Shown here: piece after piece, positions 48,965 to 58,874 of the stretch | Layout of the letters: each line of letters starts with the position of its first letter | Position numbering within the stretch: the stretch's first letter is position 1 | Origin: DATLED01 sp035525495 | Lineage (GTDB): Bacteria > Actinomycetota > Acidimicrobiia > Acidimicrobiales > CADCTF01 | DNA length: 64,000 nt | Assembly (NCBI GenBank): GCA_035525495.1 | Contig: DATLED010000005.1 | Location: 27,587 to 91,586 of the forward strand | Direction: 5' to 3' | The notes under the pieces: model-generated | What the model was told of the DNA's origin: nothing | Databases searched by the model: none | The model's input: the letters and a program-made list of their open reading frames with translations, nothing else | Program-made: the position numbers and the translations under genes

Positions 48965-50632
48965 ATGGCGGAGACGGCGGAGCACGACCAGCAGACGCAG
49001 GACGAGCAGGTGGAGCTGGTCTTCGAACCACCAGGGCCGGGGAGCTGGACCGTCGACAAGGGCCACTTCCCGTACCCGTACACCAAGTTCCACGCCGACG
49101 TCATGCCCGGCGCCCTGTGGGAAGGATTCCGCGAAACGTTCGCCGGCTACGGGATCCCCGCCGAGGGCATGCGCGCGCAGTTCGTCAACGGGTTCTCCTA
49201 CGGCCAGGTGGTCCCGGTCGATCCTGCCGAGCTCGGCGCCCGCGCCGCCGCGGCGGAGGAAGCGCTGGCCACCAGGCGCTGGCGCCTCGACCTCCAGCGG
49301 TGGGACGACGAGGCGAAGCCGGCAGCGATCGCCCGCCATCGTGAGCTCGCCGAGGTCGACGTCGACGCCATCGTCACCACCGAGCTGATCCGGCACCTCC
49401 GGGACTGCCACGACCACACCGTCGCCATGATCGTGCAACACCACCGCTTCAACGGCGCGGCCATGATCCCGCTCGGCGATCTCCTGGCATCGGTCCTCGA
49501 GTGGACGGGGGGTTCGGTCGCTGCGCCCGAGGTCATGGCGCTGCTCGCGGGCGCCTCTCCCATCTCGCGCGGCGAGTGCCCGGAGCGGCGCGCCGTTCTC
49601 GACGCCATCGCTGCGGACACCCGAGCCACGACACTGCTGGACGACGACGCCGCCGACCCCGCCGAGCTCCTCGACGCCCTTCGCAGCGAGCAGCAGGTGG
49701 ACCCGCCGACCGCCGAGGCCGTCCACGACTGGCTCACCCTCGTCGGACACCGCATCCTCGACGGCTTCGACGTCAATCAGCCGCGCGCCATCGAACGACC
49801 GGCCGTCCTCCTGTCAAGCCTCCGCCACGCCCGCGCAGCGGCTGAACCGCCGGAGCCGGACCCGTCGGCCGTGCGGGACCGGATCCCGCCCGAGCACCGC
49901 GACGCCTTCGACGAGCGCCTCGCGGAAGCCCGACTGACCTACCGCCTGCGCGACGAGCGCGGCATCTACAGCGACGCCACCGCCCTCGGGATCATGCGCC
50001 GCGCCATGCTCGCCGCCGGGTCCCGACTCGCCAGCATCGGACTGCTGGCGTCGTCGGAGCTGGCCGTCGACGCGAGTGTCGACGAGCTCGTCGCCCTGTT
50101 GGACGACCATCCGGCCGCACCGACGTCCGAGGAGCTGCGCGCCCGGGCCCGCTTCCGCCTCACCCACGGCATCGACGAGATACCGCCCGTCCTCGGCGAT
50201 CCGCCCTCGCCCCCTCCCCCGATCGAGCTGTTCCCGCCGGCGATGGCTCGCACGACGCGAGCGCTCCTCGCGACGTCCGCCTCGATGAAGGCGCCCGACG
50301 AGCAGGCCGACGATCACCGCAAGCTGCACGGCGTCGCCGCCAGCCCCGGGCGCCACGCCGGCACCGCCCGCATCGTCCACAGCATCGACGACCTCGAACG
50401 CGTCGGGGACGGCGACGTCATCGTGACCATCACCACGACCGAGGCGTTCAACCTGGCGATGGCCTGCGCGGCTGCGGTCGTCACCGACCACGGCGGGCTC
50501 CTCGGCCACGCCGCCATCACGGCGCGCGAGTTCGGGATCCCGGCGGTCGTCGGGACGCAGCGGGCGACCTCGATGATCGCCGAGGGGACCCTGGTGACCG
50601 TCGACGGGACGAACGGCGAGGTGTCCTGGTAG
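48965..50632 (+). CDS. PEP-utiliser phosphohistidine-domain protein without ATP-grasp domain (second paralogue)
   Basis: A 555-residue paralogue of the gene at 46667 with the same plan. FEPPGPGSWTVDKGHFPYPY begins the conserved part, then NGFSYGQVVPVDPAEL, the helical middle YRLRDERGIYSDATALGIMR, the hinge GDPPSPPPPIELF, and the C-terminal swivelling domain GGLLGHAAITAREFGIPAVV with His515. The residue before the His is Gly instead of the Ser or Thr of most relatives. It too lacks an ATP-grasp domain. ATG at 48965 is preceded by a G-rich stretch; GTG at 48944 is a possible longer start. Confidence 0.82.
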   Translation: MAETAEHDQQTQDEQVELVFEPPGPGSWTVDKGHFPYPYTKFHADVMPGALWEGFRETFAGYGIPAEGMRAQFVNGFSYGQVVPVDPAELGARAAAAEEALATRRWRLDLQRWDDEAKPAAIARHRELAEVDVDAIVTTELIRHLRDCHDHTVAMIVQHHRFNGAAMIPLGDLLASVLEWTGGSVAAPEVMALLAGASPISRGECPERRAVLDAIAADTRATTLLDDDAADPAELLDALRSEQQVDPPTAEAVHDWLTLVGHRILDGFDVNQPRAIERPAVLLSSLRHARAAAEPPEPDPSAVRDRIPPEHRDAFDERLAEARLTYRLRDERGIYSDATALGIMRRAMLAAGSRLASIGLLASSELAVDASVDELVALLDDHPAAPTSEELRARARFRLTHGIDEIPPVLGDPPSPPPPIELFPPAMARTTRALLATSASMKAPDEQADDHRKLHGVAASPGRHAGTARIVHSIDDLERVGDGDVIVTITTTEAFNLAMACAAAVVTDHGGLLGHAAITAREFGIPAVVGTQRATSMIAEGTLVTVDGTNGEVSW

Positions 50633-50670
50633 CCGCTCATCCGGAGGAGCGCCGCGCCCTCGCGCTCGCG

Positions 50671-51843
50671 GTGGTGACGGGCGCCCTCATCCCACTCAAC
50701 TCGACGATGTTGGCGGTGGCGCTGCGCACGATCGCCGACGACCTCCACGTCGGGCGCGGTCGCGCCGCCGTCCTCGTCACCGCCTACCTGGTGGCGATGC
50801 TCGTCTGCCAGCCGGTGGCAGGACGGATCGGCGACCGGTTCGGGACGCGCCGCGTCCTCGCCGTCGCCACCGTCGGATTCGGGATCGCCTCCGTCGGCGC
50901 CGCCTTCTCGCCGACCTTCGCGGTGCTGCTCGTCGGGCGGTGCGCGCAGGCCCTGTTCGGTGCCGCCCTCAGCCCCAACACGCAGGCGCTGCTCCGGGCG
51001 ACGGTGGCCCCGGGACGGCGGGGCCGCACCTTCGGGATCGTCGGCACCGGGGTCGGCGTGGGCGCGGCGCTCGGGCCGGTGCTCGGCGGGTTCCTCGCCG
51101 ACAGCGTCGGGTGGCGGGGCATCTTCGCTGTCAACCTCCCGCTGGCCGCCCTCGCCCTCGCGCTCCTGGCGCGCACGTCCGCGAAGCGCGGGGTCGCCGA
51201 GGCCGTTGCCGACGAACGACCGAGACGGCTGTCGCTCGAGCTCCTCGGCTCGCGTTCGTTCCGGGCGTCGTGCATCACGCAGGCGACGAGCAACTACGCG
51301 CTCTACACCGTCCTGCTCGTCCTGCCGTTGCTGCTCGCCGACAAGGGATGGGCGGGCGCCGGCGTCGGGCTGGCCACGTCGGGTCTCACCGTCGGGATGC
51401 TGGTCCTGGGACCCCTCGGCGGGTTGCTCGGCGATCGTCGCCGCCGGACGGTCCCGATCCTGCTCGGCCTCGCCGTCCTCTTCGTGGGCTGTGTGATCCT
51501 CGCTCTCGGGACGGCCCGCACCGCGCTCGTCGTCGGCGGCCCCCTCGTGATGGGCGTGGGCATGGGCTTGTCGGGCGCCAGCCTCCAGGCGGCGGCCCTC
51601 GAGTCGGTCCGCCAGGAGGTCTCCGGATCGGCGGCCGGGCTGTTCTCCGCCAGCCGCTACGTCGGCAGCATCACCGCCAGCGTCGCCATCAGCGCCACGG
51701 ACGTCTCCGGCATCGCCGACGCCCATCCCGTCCTCGTCGCCACCGTCGTGGCCACGGCGCTGGCCGTCGTCGCCGGGCGCCGCATCGACCCCCGCGTCGG
51801 GACGATCGACCCGGGCACGACGAGCGCGACAATCGAATCATGA
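50671..51843 (+). CDS. MFS transporter
   Basis: A major facilitator with about 12 helices over 390 residues. The loop after helix 2 has GRIGDRFGTRRVLAVATVG, the MFS motif A, and GTGVGVGAALGPVLGGFLAD resembles motif C of drug/proton antiporters. GTG at 50671 is the first start codon in the frame, but it cuts into the first helix. The frame stays open upstream to the previous stop, and GGAGGAG lies 21 nt above, so the true start may be a non-standard codon. It overlaps the sirtuin gene by 4 nt (ATGA). Substrate unknown. Confidence 0.82.
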   Translation: MVTGALIPLNSTMLAVALRTIADDLHVGRGRAAVLVTAYLVAMLVCQPVAGRIGDRFGTRRVLAVATVGFGIASVGAAFSPTFAVLLVGRCAQALFGAALSPNTQALLRATVAPGRRGRTFGIVGTGVGVGAALGPVLGGFLADSVGWRGIFAVNLPLAALALALLARTSAKRGVAEAVADERPRRLSLELLGSRSFRASCITQATSNYALYTVLLVLPLLLADKGWAGAGVGLATSGLTVGMLVLGPLGGLLGDRRRRTVPILLGLAVLFVGCVILALGTARTALVVGGPLVMGVGMGLSGASLQAAALESVRQEVSGSAAGLFSASRYVGSITASVAISATDVSGIADAHPVLVATVVATALAVVAGRRIDPRVGTIDPGTTSATIES

Positions 51844-52631
51844 TCCCCGACGACGCCGTCGCCGTCGCCGCCGACCTCGTCGGCCGCTCCGACCGCGTCG
51901 TCGTGCTCGCCGGCGCGGGCATGTCCACCGACAGCGGGATCGCCGACTACCGGGGGCCGAACGGTCTCTGGACGAAGAACCCGAAAGCCGAGCGCATCAG
52001 CGACATCAGCTACTACCTCAACGATCCGGAGGTGCGGCGACTCTCGTGGCAGCATCGGCTCGGCAGCCCGATCTGGGACGCGCAGCCGAACCCCGGGCAC
52101 CTCGCCCTCGTGGAGCTCGAGCAGCGCGGCAAGCTCGACACCCTCATCACCCAGAACATCGACGGCCTGCACCACCTCGCCGGCAACCACCCGTCGAAGA
52201 TCGTCGAGATCCACGGGAACGCCCGGACGGTCGTGTGCATGAGCTGCGACGAACGGGCGCCGATGGAGCGGGCCCTGGAGCGGGTGCGTCGCGGCGAAGA
52301 CGACCCCGCGTGCCGAACGTGTGGCGGCATCCTCAAATCGGCGACGATCAGCTTCGGCCAGCAGATCGTCCTCGACGATCTCTCGCGCGCCGAGCAGGCG
52401 GCGCACCGCGCCGACCTCGTCCTCGCCGTCGGCTCGACCCTCGGGGTCTATCCCGCCGCCGGCGTGATCCCGATCGCGCTCCACCACGGCGCCGCGTTGG
52501 TGATCGTCAACGCCGACCCGACGCCGTTCGACCCGAGTGCCGACGCCGTCGTGCGCGGCTCGATCAGCGAGGTGCTGCCCGAAATCGTCCGCGGTGGACG
52601 ACCTCGTCGAGAGGACGCCGCCCCCGCTTGA
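51840..52631 (+). CDS. cobB: Sirtuin NAD-dependent protein deacylase
   Basis: A 263-residue SIR2 enzyme. The NAD site is VVLAGAGMSTDSGIADYRG (GAGxS), followed by TQNIDGLHHLAG and the catalytic His125 in VEIHGNART. The zinc is held by Cys133/Cys136 (CMSC) and Cys158/Cys161 (CRTC). The C-terminus has VGSTLGVYPAAGVIP and VIVNADPTPFD. The class III Ala-Tyr-Arg substrate motif is not seen, so deacetylation is more likely than desuccinylation. The ATG overlaps the MFS stop. The 3' end overlaps the convergent nitroreductase gene by 68 nt. Confidence 0.93.
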   Translation: MIPDDAVAVAADLVGRSDRVVVLAGAGMSTDSGIADYRGPNGLWTKNPKAERISDISYYLNDPEVRRLSWQHRLGSPIWDAQPNPGHLALVELEQRGKLDTLITQNIDGLHHLAGNHPSKIVEIHGNARTVVCMSCDERAPMERALERVRRGEDDPACRTCGGILKSATISFGQQIVLDDLSRAEQAAHRADLVLAVGSTLGVYPAAGVIPIALHHGAALVIVNADPTPFDPSADAVVRGSISEVLPEIVRGGRPRREDAAPA

Positions 52632-53178
52632 GCGACGGCGACGCTTCGTCCGGCGCCCGGTGCCCGAGGGCGATGGCGCCGATGGGGGTGTAGGCGTCGG
52701 GCACGTCGAAGGCGGCCCGGAAGGCCGGGATGTGGGTGGGGAAGATCCCGAAGAACAGCGCACCCAGTCCGGCGTCGACGGCCGTCAGCAGCATGAGCAG
52801 GCTCGCCATGCCGGTGTCGATGTCCCAGTAGGGAACGGGCCAGAACGACTCCCGCTTGTCGACGACGCCCTTGTCGGGCTCGGCGTAGCGGTCGAGGTAG
52901 GCCTGCTTGTGCGACAGCGGGACGACGAGGACGGGCGCGTGGAACAGGCCCTGCCAGCGGAAGGCGGCGCGGTCGCCGTCGGCCCACGTCGTCGTCCAGA
53001 AGCGCTCGACGTCGGCGGGGTTGTCGAGGACGAGGAACGCCCATCCCTGGCTGAACCCGGCGGAAGGCGCGTGGAGCGCGTTGGTGAGGATCCGGTCGAG
53101 GACGTCGGGCGGGATCGGCCGATCGACCTCGAAGTTGCGGACCATGCGGCGACGGTTCACGACGTCCTGGAACTCCAT
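52564..53178 (-). CDS. Nitroreductase-family FMN oxidoreductase
   Basis: A 204-residue FMN enzyme. MEFQDVVNRRRMVRNFEVD is the classic N-terminal FMN-phosphate motif (RRR.VR.F). ALHAPSAGFSQGWAFLVLD is the second flavin segment, and DIDTGMASLLMLLTAVDAGL plus GAIALGHRAPDEA end the fold. ATG at 53178 was chosen; the frame continues upstream through repeat copy C, which should not be taken as N-terminal protein. In Acidimicrobiia and mycobacteria such proteins often reduce F420- or FMN-linked substrates. Substrate unknown. Confidence 0.88.
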   Translation of the reverse strand: MEFQDVVNRRRMVRNFEVDRPIPPDVLDRILTNALHAPSAGFSQGWAFLVLDNPADVERFWTTTWADGDRAAFRWQGLFHAPVLVVPLSHKQAYLDRYAEPDKGVVDKRESFWPVPYWDIDTGMASLLMLLTAVDAGLGALFFGIFPTHIPAFRAAFDVPDAYTPIGAIALGHRAPDEASPSLKRGRRPLDEVVHRGRFRAAPR

Positions 53179-53221
53179 GACGCCAGCGTAAGGATCTCGG
53201 AAAGACCCCAACCTGACCAAG

Positions 53222-53295
53222 GGCCGGCGTCGGAGCGTCAGCGAGCAGCCCGGCAGGTGAGCGGAGCCAGCTTCTTCGGCGCAGCGAACCGAAGA
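53222..53295 (-). repeat. Dispersed repeat, copy C (divergent region, nitroreductase/moeB)
   Basis: On the minus strand it reads TCTTCGGTTCGCTGCGCCGA, then AGCTGGCTCCGCTCACC, GGGCTGCTCGCTGACGCTCC and GACGCCGGCCC. It is the best match to copy A and has the same 5' mini-hairpin. It fills about half of the 163-bp gap. Confidence 0.82.
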
Positions 53296-53341
53296 CACGG
53301 CTTTCGGGAATCCTGACCCCTCCGGTAGGGTTTTGTTCGAT

Positions 53342-54508
53342 ATGGCGTCGTTCCGTGAGCTCCTGAATCAGACCAAGGCCCGCATCCGCGAGGTCGACAC
53401 CGCCGAGATGGAGTCCGCGCTCGATCGTCCGGAGACGGTGCTGCTCGACGTGCGCGAGCCCGACGAGTACGACCAGGGCGCGGTGCCCGGCGCCATCCAC
53501 ATCCCCCGTGGTCACCTCGAGAGCCAGGTCGAGTCCAAGGTCACGGACAAGTCGGCGCCGGTCGTCATCTACTGCGCCGGGGGGACCCGTTCGGCGTTCG
53601 CGGCCGAGACGCTCGGACAGCTCGGCTACGAGGACGTGGTGTCGGTGGTCGGCGGGTTCAACAAGTGGAAGAACGAGGGGCGCTCCTGGTCGGTGCCCCG
53701 GACGCTCACGCCCGAGCAGCGCAATCGCTACCAGCGCCACCTGCTCCTGCCCGAGGTCGGCGAGGCCGGGCAGCAGAAGCTGCTGGAGTCGCGGGTGCTG
53801 CTGTTGGGCGCCGGCGGGCTTGGTTCGCCGGCAGCGCTGTACCTGGCGGCGGCCGGCGTCGGCACGATCGGGATCATCGACATGGACGTCGTCGACGAGT
53901 CCAACCTGCAGCGCCAGATCCTCCACAACATGGACCGGATCGGTGATCGCAAGGTCGACTCGGCCAAGAAGACGCTGACGCTCATCAACCCGGACGTCGA
54001 CGTCGTGACCTACGACGTGCGGCTCGGCGCCGACAACGTGCTCGACATCATCGACGGCTACGACGTGATCGTCGACGGGACCGACAACTTCCCGACCCGG
54101 TACCTGGTCAACGATGCGTCGCTGATCAAGAAGATCCCCGTCGTCTACGGCGCCATCTTCCGGTTCGAAGGACAGGCGTCGGTGTTCCACCCGTATCAGG
54201 GGCCGTGCTATCGCTGCCTGCTGCCCGAGCCGCCGCCGGCCGAGATGGCGCCGTCGTGCGCCGAGGCCGGTGTCCTCGGCGTGCTCCCAGGGATCATCGG
54301 GTCGATCCAGGCGATGGAGGCGATCAAGCTGCTGCTCGGATTGGGCGACTCGCTGTCGGGTCGGCTGATGGCGTATGACGCGCTGGAGGAGTCGTTCCGG
54401 ACGTTCAAGGTGCCCCGTGACCCCGACTGCCCGGCGTGCGGCCCCAACGCCGGGGAGATCGTCATCGCCGAATACGACGAGCTGTGCATGCCCCACCCCA
54501 GGAGCTGA
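53342..54508 (+). CDS. moeB: Rhodanese-MoeB adenylyltransferase (sulfur carrier activation)
   Basis: A 388-residue two-domain protein. Residues about 10-115 are a rhodanese domain with LLDVREPDEYDQGAVPGAIH and the active Cys78 in VIYCAGGTRSA. From about 125 on is an E1-like ThiF/MoeB domain with VLLLGAGGLGSPAALYLAAAG (ATP loop) and IIDMDVVDESNLQRQILH. VIVDGTDNFPTRYLVND follows, and the zinc pairs are CYRC and CPAC. It activates and thiolates the C-terminus of MoaD- or ThiS-like carriers. Rhodanese is N-terminal, opposite to the common MoeZ order. ATG at 53342 has no Shine-Dalgarno; TAGGGT lies 10 nt upstream. Confidence 0.9.
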   Translation: MASFRELLNQTKARIREVDTAEMESALDRPETVLLDVREPDEYDQGAVPGAIHIPRGHLESQVESKVTDKSAPVVIYCAGGTRSAFAAETLGQLGYEDVVSVVGGFNKWKNEGRSWSVPRTLTPEQRNRYQRHLLLPEVGEAGQQKLLESRVLLLGAGGLGSPAALYLAAAGVGTIGIIDMDVVDESNLQRQILHNMDRIGDRKVDSAKKTLTLINPDVDVVTYDVRLGADNVLDIIDGYDVIVDGTDNFPTRYLVNDASLIKKIPVVYGAIFRFEGQASVFHPYQGPCYRCLLPEPPPAEMAPSCAEAGVLGVLPGIIGSIQAMEAIKLLLGLGDSLSGRLMAYDALEESFRTFKVPRDPDCPACGPNAGEIVIAEYDELCMPHPRS

Positions 54509-54573
54509 AGGCCGGGACGAGTTCGGACGGAGCGGGGCGAGCGGCGGTCCCGCGATCGTCGTACGGTGGGAGC

Positions 54574-55233
54574 GTGCGAGGACGCCGGCGGGACGGCGAA
54601 GGTCTCTGGGGTGTGCAACGTCGAACGTCCGAGGAGGGCGACGGTGCCGCGGGAGGCCACGTCGGTGCCTCGGCCAAGGAGCAGCACGTCCTCGACCTCC
54701 AGCGCTCGGCCGGCAACGCCGCCGTCACCGGGTTCGTCCAGCGCTCAGCTTGGGAGGAGCTCGTCGAACGCCAGGCCTTCGGCGCCAAGCCCTTCCGCGC
54801 CAATGCCTTCCGCGGCAAGGGCGGTGACCGCAAGGCCTCCGGCGTCATGGGTGGTCGCAGCAGTCCCCAGGGCGCCAAGGGCTACGACGGGAAGGACGGA
54901 GGCGGCGGGAAGGGCGGTGGCGGCGCCAACGACCTCAAGGGCGCCAAGGGCGCCAAGGGCTATGACGGCAAGGGCGGAGGCGGCGGGAAGGGCGGTGGCG
55001 GCGCCAACGACCTCAAGGGCGCCAAGGGCTTCAAGGACTTCAAGGACGTCAAGGGCTCGGCCGCAGGCAAGGGCGGTGCCGGCGGCAAGAGCGGCGGCGG
55101 CACGAGGTCCGGGTCGTCCTGGAAGGATGCCGGCGGCCCCATGGCGGTCGACGGCTTCGACGTGAAGGGCATGGTCAAGTCCATGAGCTCTCAGACGGAG
55201 ACCGACGAGGAGATCAAGGACCGTCGCTGGTGA
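54574..55233 (+). CDS. Gly/Lys-rich repeat protein with an LQRSAGNAAV motif
   Basis: A 219-residue protein of unknown function. Residues 35-57 carry KEQHVLDLQRSAGNAAVTG followed by FVQRS. This motif recurs in actinobacterial proteins linked to DUF4157 and extracellular contractile injection systems. Residues about 96-178 are almost only Gly, Lys, Ala and Asp, with two near-identical blocks (AKGYDGK..., GGGGANDLKG). The end is acidic (SQTETDEEIKDRRW). There is no signal peptide. GTG at 54574 is assumed; GTG at 54613 is an alternative. Its stop overlaps the GTG of the Cys-cluster gene (GTGA), the strongest clue to a joint role. Confidence 0.62.
   Translation: MRGRRRDGEGLWGVQRRTSEEGDGAAGGHVGASAKEQHVLDLQRSAGNAAVTGFVQRSAWEELVERQAFGAKPFRANAFRGKGGDRKASGVMGGRSSPQGAKGYDGKDGGGGKGGGGANDLKGAKGAKGYDGKGGGGGKGGGGANDLKGAKGFKDFKDVKGSAAGKGGAGGKSGGGTRSGSSWKDAGGPMAVDGFDVKGMVKSMSSQTETDEEIKDRRW
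54871..55017 (+). repeat. In-frame tandem repeat, two 69-bp units 9 bp apart
   Basis: The unit at 54871-54939 recurs at 54949-55017 with three or four base changes; GGCGCCAAG sits between them and again after the second. The 78-bp period is a multiple of three, so copy number can change without breaking the frame. Confidence 0.85.
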
Positions 55234-55733
55234 GCGAGAGCCCGGTCGCCTTCCTCGGTCGCAACTTCTCTGCGTTCGCAGAACACAATCCGTGCGAGGA
55301 CTGCTCGGCCCCGTGCTGTCGCCTGGTGATCGTGCCCCAGGAGGCGCCGGAGACCTTCGGCGCCCTCGACCGCCTCCGCTATCTCGTGGCCCACGAGGGC
55401 GTCGAGCTCCTCGTGGACGAGGCCGGCGGTTGGCAGCTGGCGACCACCAACCCCTGCCGTCTCCTGGCCGAAGATGGAAGTCATCGCTGCACCGTCCACG
55501 GCACACCGCGGAAGCCCAAGATCTGCGTGAACTACAACCCGTACGGCTGCTGGTACAAGCGGAACTTCCACGACACGGACACCGCTGTCGACTTCATCCG
55601 CATGGACCTCGACGGCTTCGATCGGATCGTCGAGCGCGTCGCCTTCGACGCGGGCGGGAACGTCACCGATGTTCCGCCCTACGAGGAGCTGCGCCGACTG
55701 GCGGCCCCGCCGGAGGTCGGACGTACGCTCTGA
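55230..55733 (+). CDS. YkgJ-family cysteine cluster protein
   Basis: A 167-residue soluble protein with the N-terminal C-x2-C-x3-CC cluster NPCEDCSAPCCRLV (Cys22, 25, 29, 30). More cysteines follow in TTNPCRLLAEDGSHRCTVHG (Cys76, 87), then KICVNYNPYGCW (Cys99, 107). The family (CxxCxxCC, UPF0153-like) is thought to bind zinc or an iron-sulfur cluster; its job is not known. The GTG start overlaps the stop of the Gly/Lys-rich gene, so the two are translationally coupled. It could modify or deliver metal to that partner. Followed 2 bp later by the mutase. Confidence 0.85.
   Translation: MSESPVAFLGRNFSAFAEHNPCEDCSAPCCRLVIVPQEAPETFGALDRLRYLVAHEGVELLVDEAGGWQLATTNPCRLLAEDGSHRCTVHGTPRKPKICVNYNPYGCWYKRNFHDTDTAVDFIRMDLDGFDRIVERVAFDAGGNVTDVPPYEELRRLAAPPEVGRTL
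55725..55730 (+). promoter_or_regulatory. Putative -10 box of the mutase gene (leaderless spacing)
   Basis: TACGCT, inside the end of the upstream gene, finishes 5 nt before the ATG at 55736; no Shine-Dalgarno is present. A separate promoter for the mutase within the cluster is possible. Confidence 0.3.
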
Positions 55734-55735
55734 GC

Positions 55736-57331
<1,596 letters not shown>

Positions 57332-57410
57332 GCAGGACTCGAGGCGCGAAACCCTCCCGGCGTCGCTCCGGACGCGGGTCCTCGCCATCGCGACGTTCGC
57401 CGGACTCGGT

Positions 57411-58874
57411 GTGGCGCTCCTCATCGGGCTGTCCGCCTCGATCGTGCTCGCGCTTCGCGACACCGTCGACCACGAGCGCGGCGTCCTCATCCCTGCGATC
57501 CAGGCGCTGTCGCGCTTCGAGGAAGGCGTCCGAGAACAGCAGCGGGGAGAGCGCGGCTACGTCATCACGAACGACCGGTCCTTCCTCGAACCGTTCGAGG
57601 CGGGCACGAAGTCCGCGGCCCTCGCCGAGGTCGAGCTGCGCCGCTACCTCGCCGACGATCCGGCGCTGCTCCGTGCGCTCGATGAAGCGGCGAACGCGCA
57701 CGACAGGTGGATCCACGACGCCGCCGAGGTCGAGATCGCCGCCATGGACCGCGGCGAGCCCGACCAGGCGGCGACGACGGTGCTGGACGTCGGGCGCGAT
57801 CGCTTCGAGTCCTTCCAGGCCGAGGTGGACGACGTCGACGAGATTCTCACCCGCGAGACGGCCGTCGTCGAGGCGCGGCTGATGGTCGAGGAGATGCGTC
57901 TGCTCCGGCTGCTCATCGGCGCCGCGGTGTCGGCGATGGTGATCCTCGGCCTCGTGCTGCTCGCCCTCGAGAGATGGGTGATCGCGCCGGTCGATCGCCT
58001 GAAGGACGCGGTCCGCCGCGTCGCCGAAGGACACCTCGACGAGTCCGTCTCGGCGGTCGGGCCCCGCGAGGTCGTGGTGCTGGCGGACGACGTCGAGGCG
58101 ATGCGCATGCGGATCCTCACGGAGCTCGACGAGATGCGCCGGGCCAACGAGGCGCTGGCGCAGCAGGCGCCACTCGTCGTCGGCCTGCGAGACGTCCTCC
58201 GCGCGGTGGTGCAGGTGCCGCCGACGCTGCGTCTCGACTCGCTCTTCCTTCCCGCCGAGGGTGTCCTCGCCGGCGACTGGTTCGACATCTGGACACTCGA
58301 CGACGGACGCGTGGGCATGGTCGTCGCCGACATCTCCGGGCACGGCGCCGACGCCGGGCTCTTCGCCCTCCGGCTCAAGGACCTGCTGGTCTCGGCCGTC
58401 GGCATCTTCTCGCAGCCGGGAGAGGCGCTGGGGTGGGTGGCCGATCGCCTCGGCGACACCGGCGAGCGCTTCGCCACGATCTTCCTGACGATCCTGGAGG
58501 TCGACCGGAGTCGCATGCTGTACGCCAACGCCGGCCATCCCGCGGTGCTGCTGGCCCAGCCCGAGACGATCCTGTCGCTGCTCCCGACCGGTCCGTTGCT
58601 CGGCCCGCTTCGGGCCCGGTGGGAGACGCGGATGGCACGCCTCCACCCCGACACCGTCCTCGTGGCCTACACCGACGGCTTGATCGAGGCCCGCTCGGCG
58701 GCGGGAGAGGAGTTCGGGTCGGCCCGGCTGTTCGAGGTCGTGACCCGCATGCGCGGGCGGTCACCAGAGGAGGTCATCGCCGCCTGCCGCAGGGAGCTCG
58801 ACGACTTCGGCGCCGGCCGGTTCCAGGACGACGTCACCCTCGTGGCGGTCGCGCTCACCCCACCTCCTGGATGA
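57411..58874 (+). CDS. CHASE3-HAMP-SpoIIE (PP2C) phosphatase
   Basis: A sensor phosphatase of at least 487 residues. Domain order: N-terminal membrane helix; CHASE3 sensor (EQQRGERGYVITNDRSFLEP); second helix LLIGAAVSAMVILGLVLLAL; HAMP (ERWVIAPVDRLKDAVRRVAE); short coiled coil; C-terminal SpoIIE phosphatase with AGDWFDIWTLDDGRV, MVVADISGHGADAGL, VAYTDGLIEARSA and DDVTLVAVAL metal aspartates. It likely dephosphorylates an anti-anti-sigma protein. No ATG, GTG or TTG exists upstream in frame, yet starting at 57411 truncates the first helix. CTG at 57324 with GGGGTG 7 nt above would restore it. The 3' end overlaps the convergent gene by 20 nt. Confidence 0.87.
   Translation: MALLIGLSASIVLALRDTVDHERGVLIPAIQALSRFEEGVREQQRGERGYVITNDRSFLEPFEAGTKSAALAEVELRRYLADDPALLRALDEAANAHDRWIHDAAEVEIAAMDRGEPDQAATTVLDVGRDRFESFQAEVDDVDEILTRETAVVEARLMVEEMRLLRLLIGAAVSAMVILGLVLLALERWVIAPVDRLKDAVRRVAEGHLDESVSAVGPREVVVLADDVEAMRMRILTELDEMRRANEALAQQAPLVVGLRDVLRAVVQVPPTLRLDSLFLPAEGVLAGDWFDIWTLDDGRVGMVVADISGHGADAGLFALRLKDLLVSAVGIFSQPGEALGWVADRLGDTGERFATIFLTILEVDRSRMLYANAGHPAVLLAQPETILSLLPTGPLLGPLRARWETRMARLHPDTVLVAYTDGLIEARSAAGEEFGSARLFEVVTRMRGRSPEEVIAACRRELDDFGAGRFQDDVTLVAVALTPPPG

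Noticed and set aside
52621..53298. Longer nitroreductase start through repeat copy C
   Set aside because: The added N-terminus would be repeat DNA; the FMN motif begins right after the ATG at 53178.
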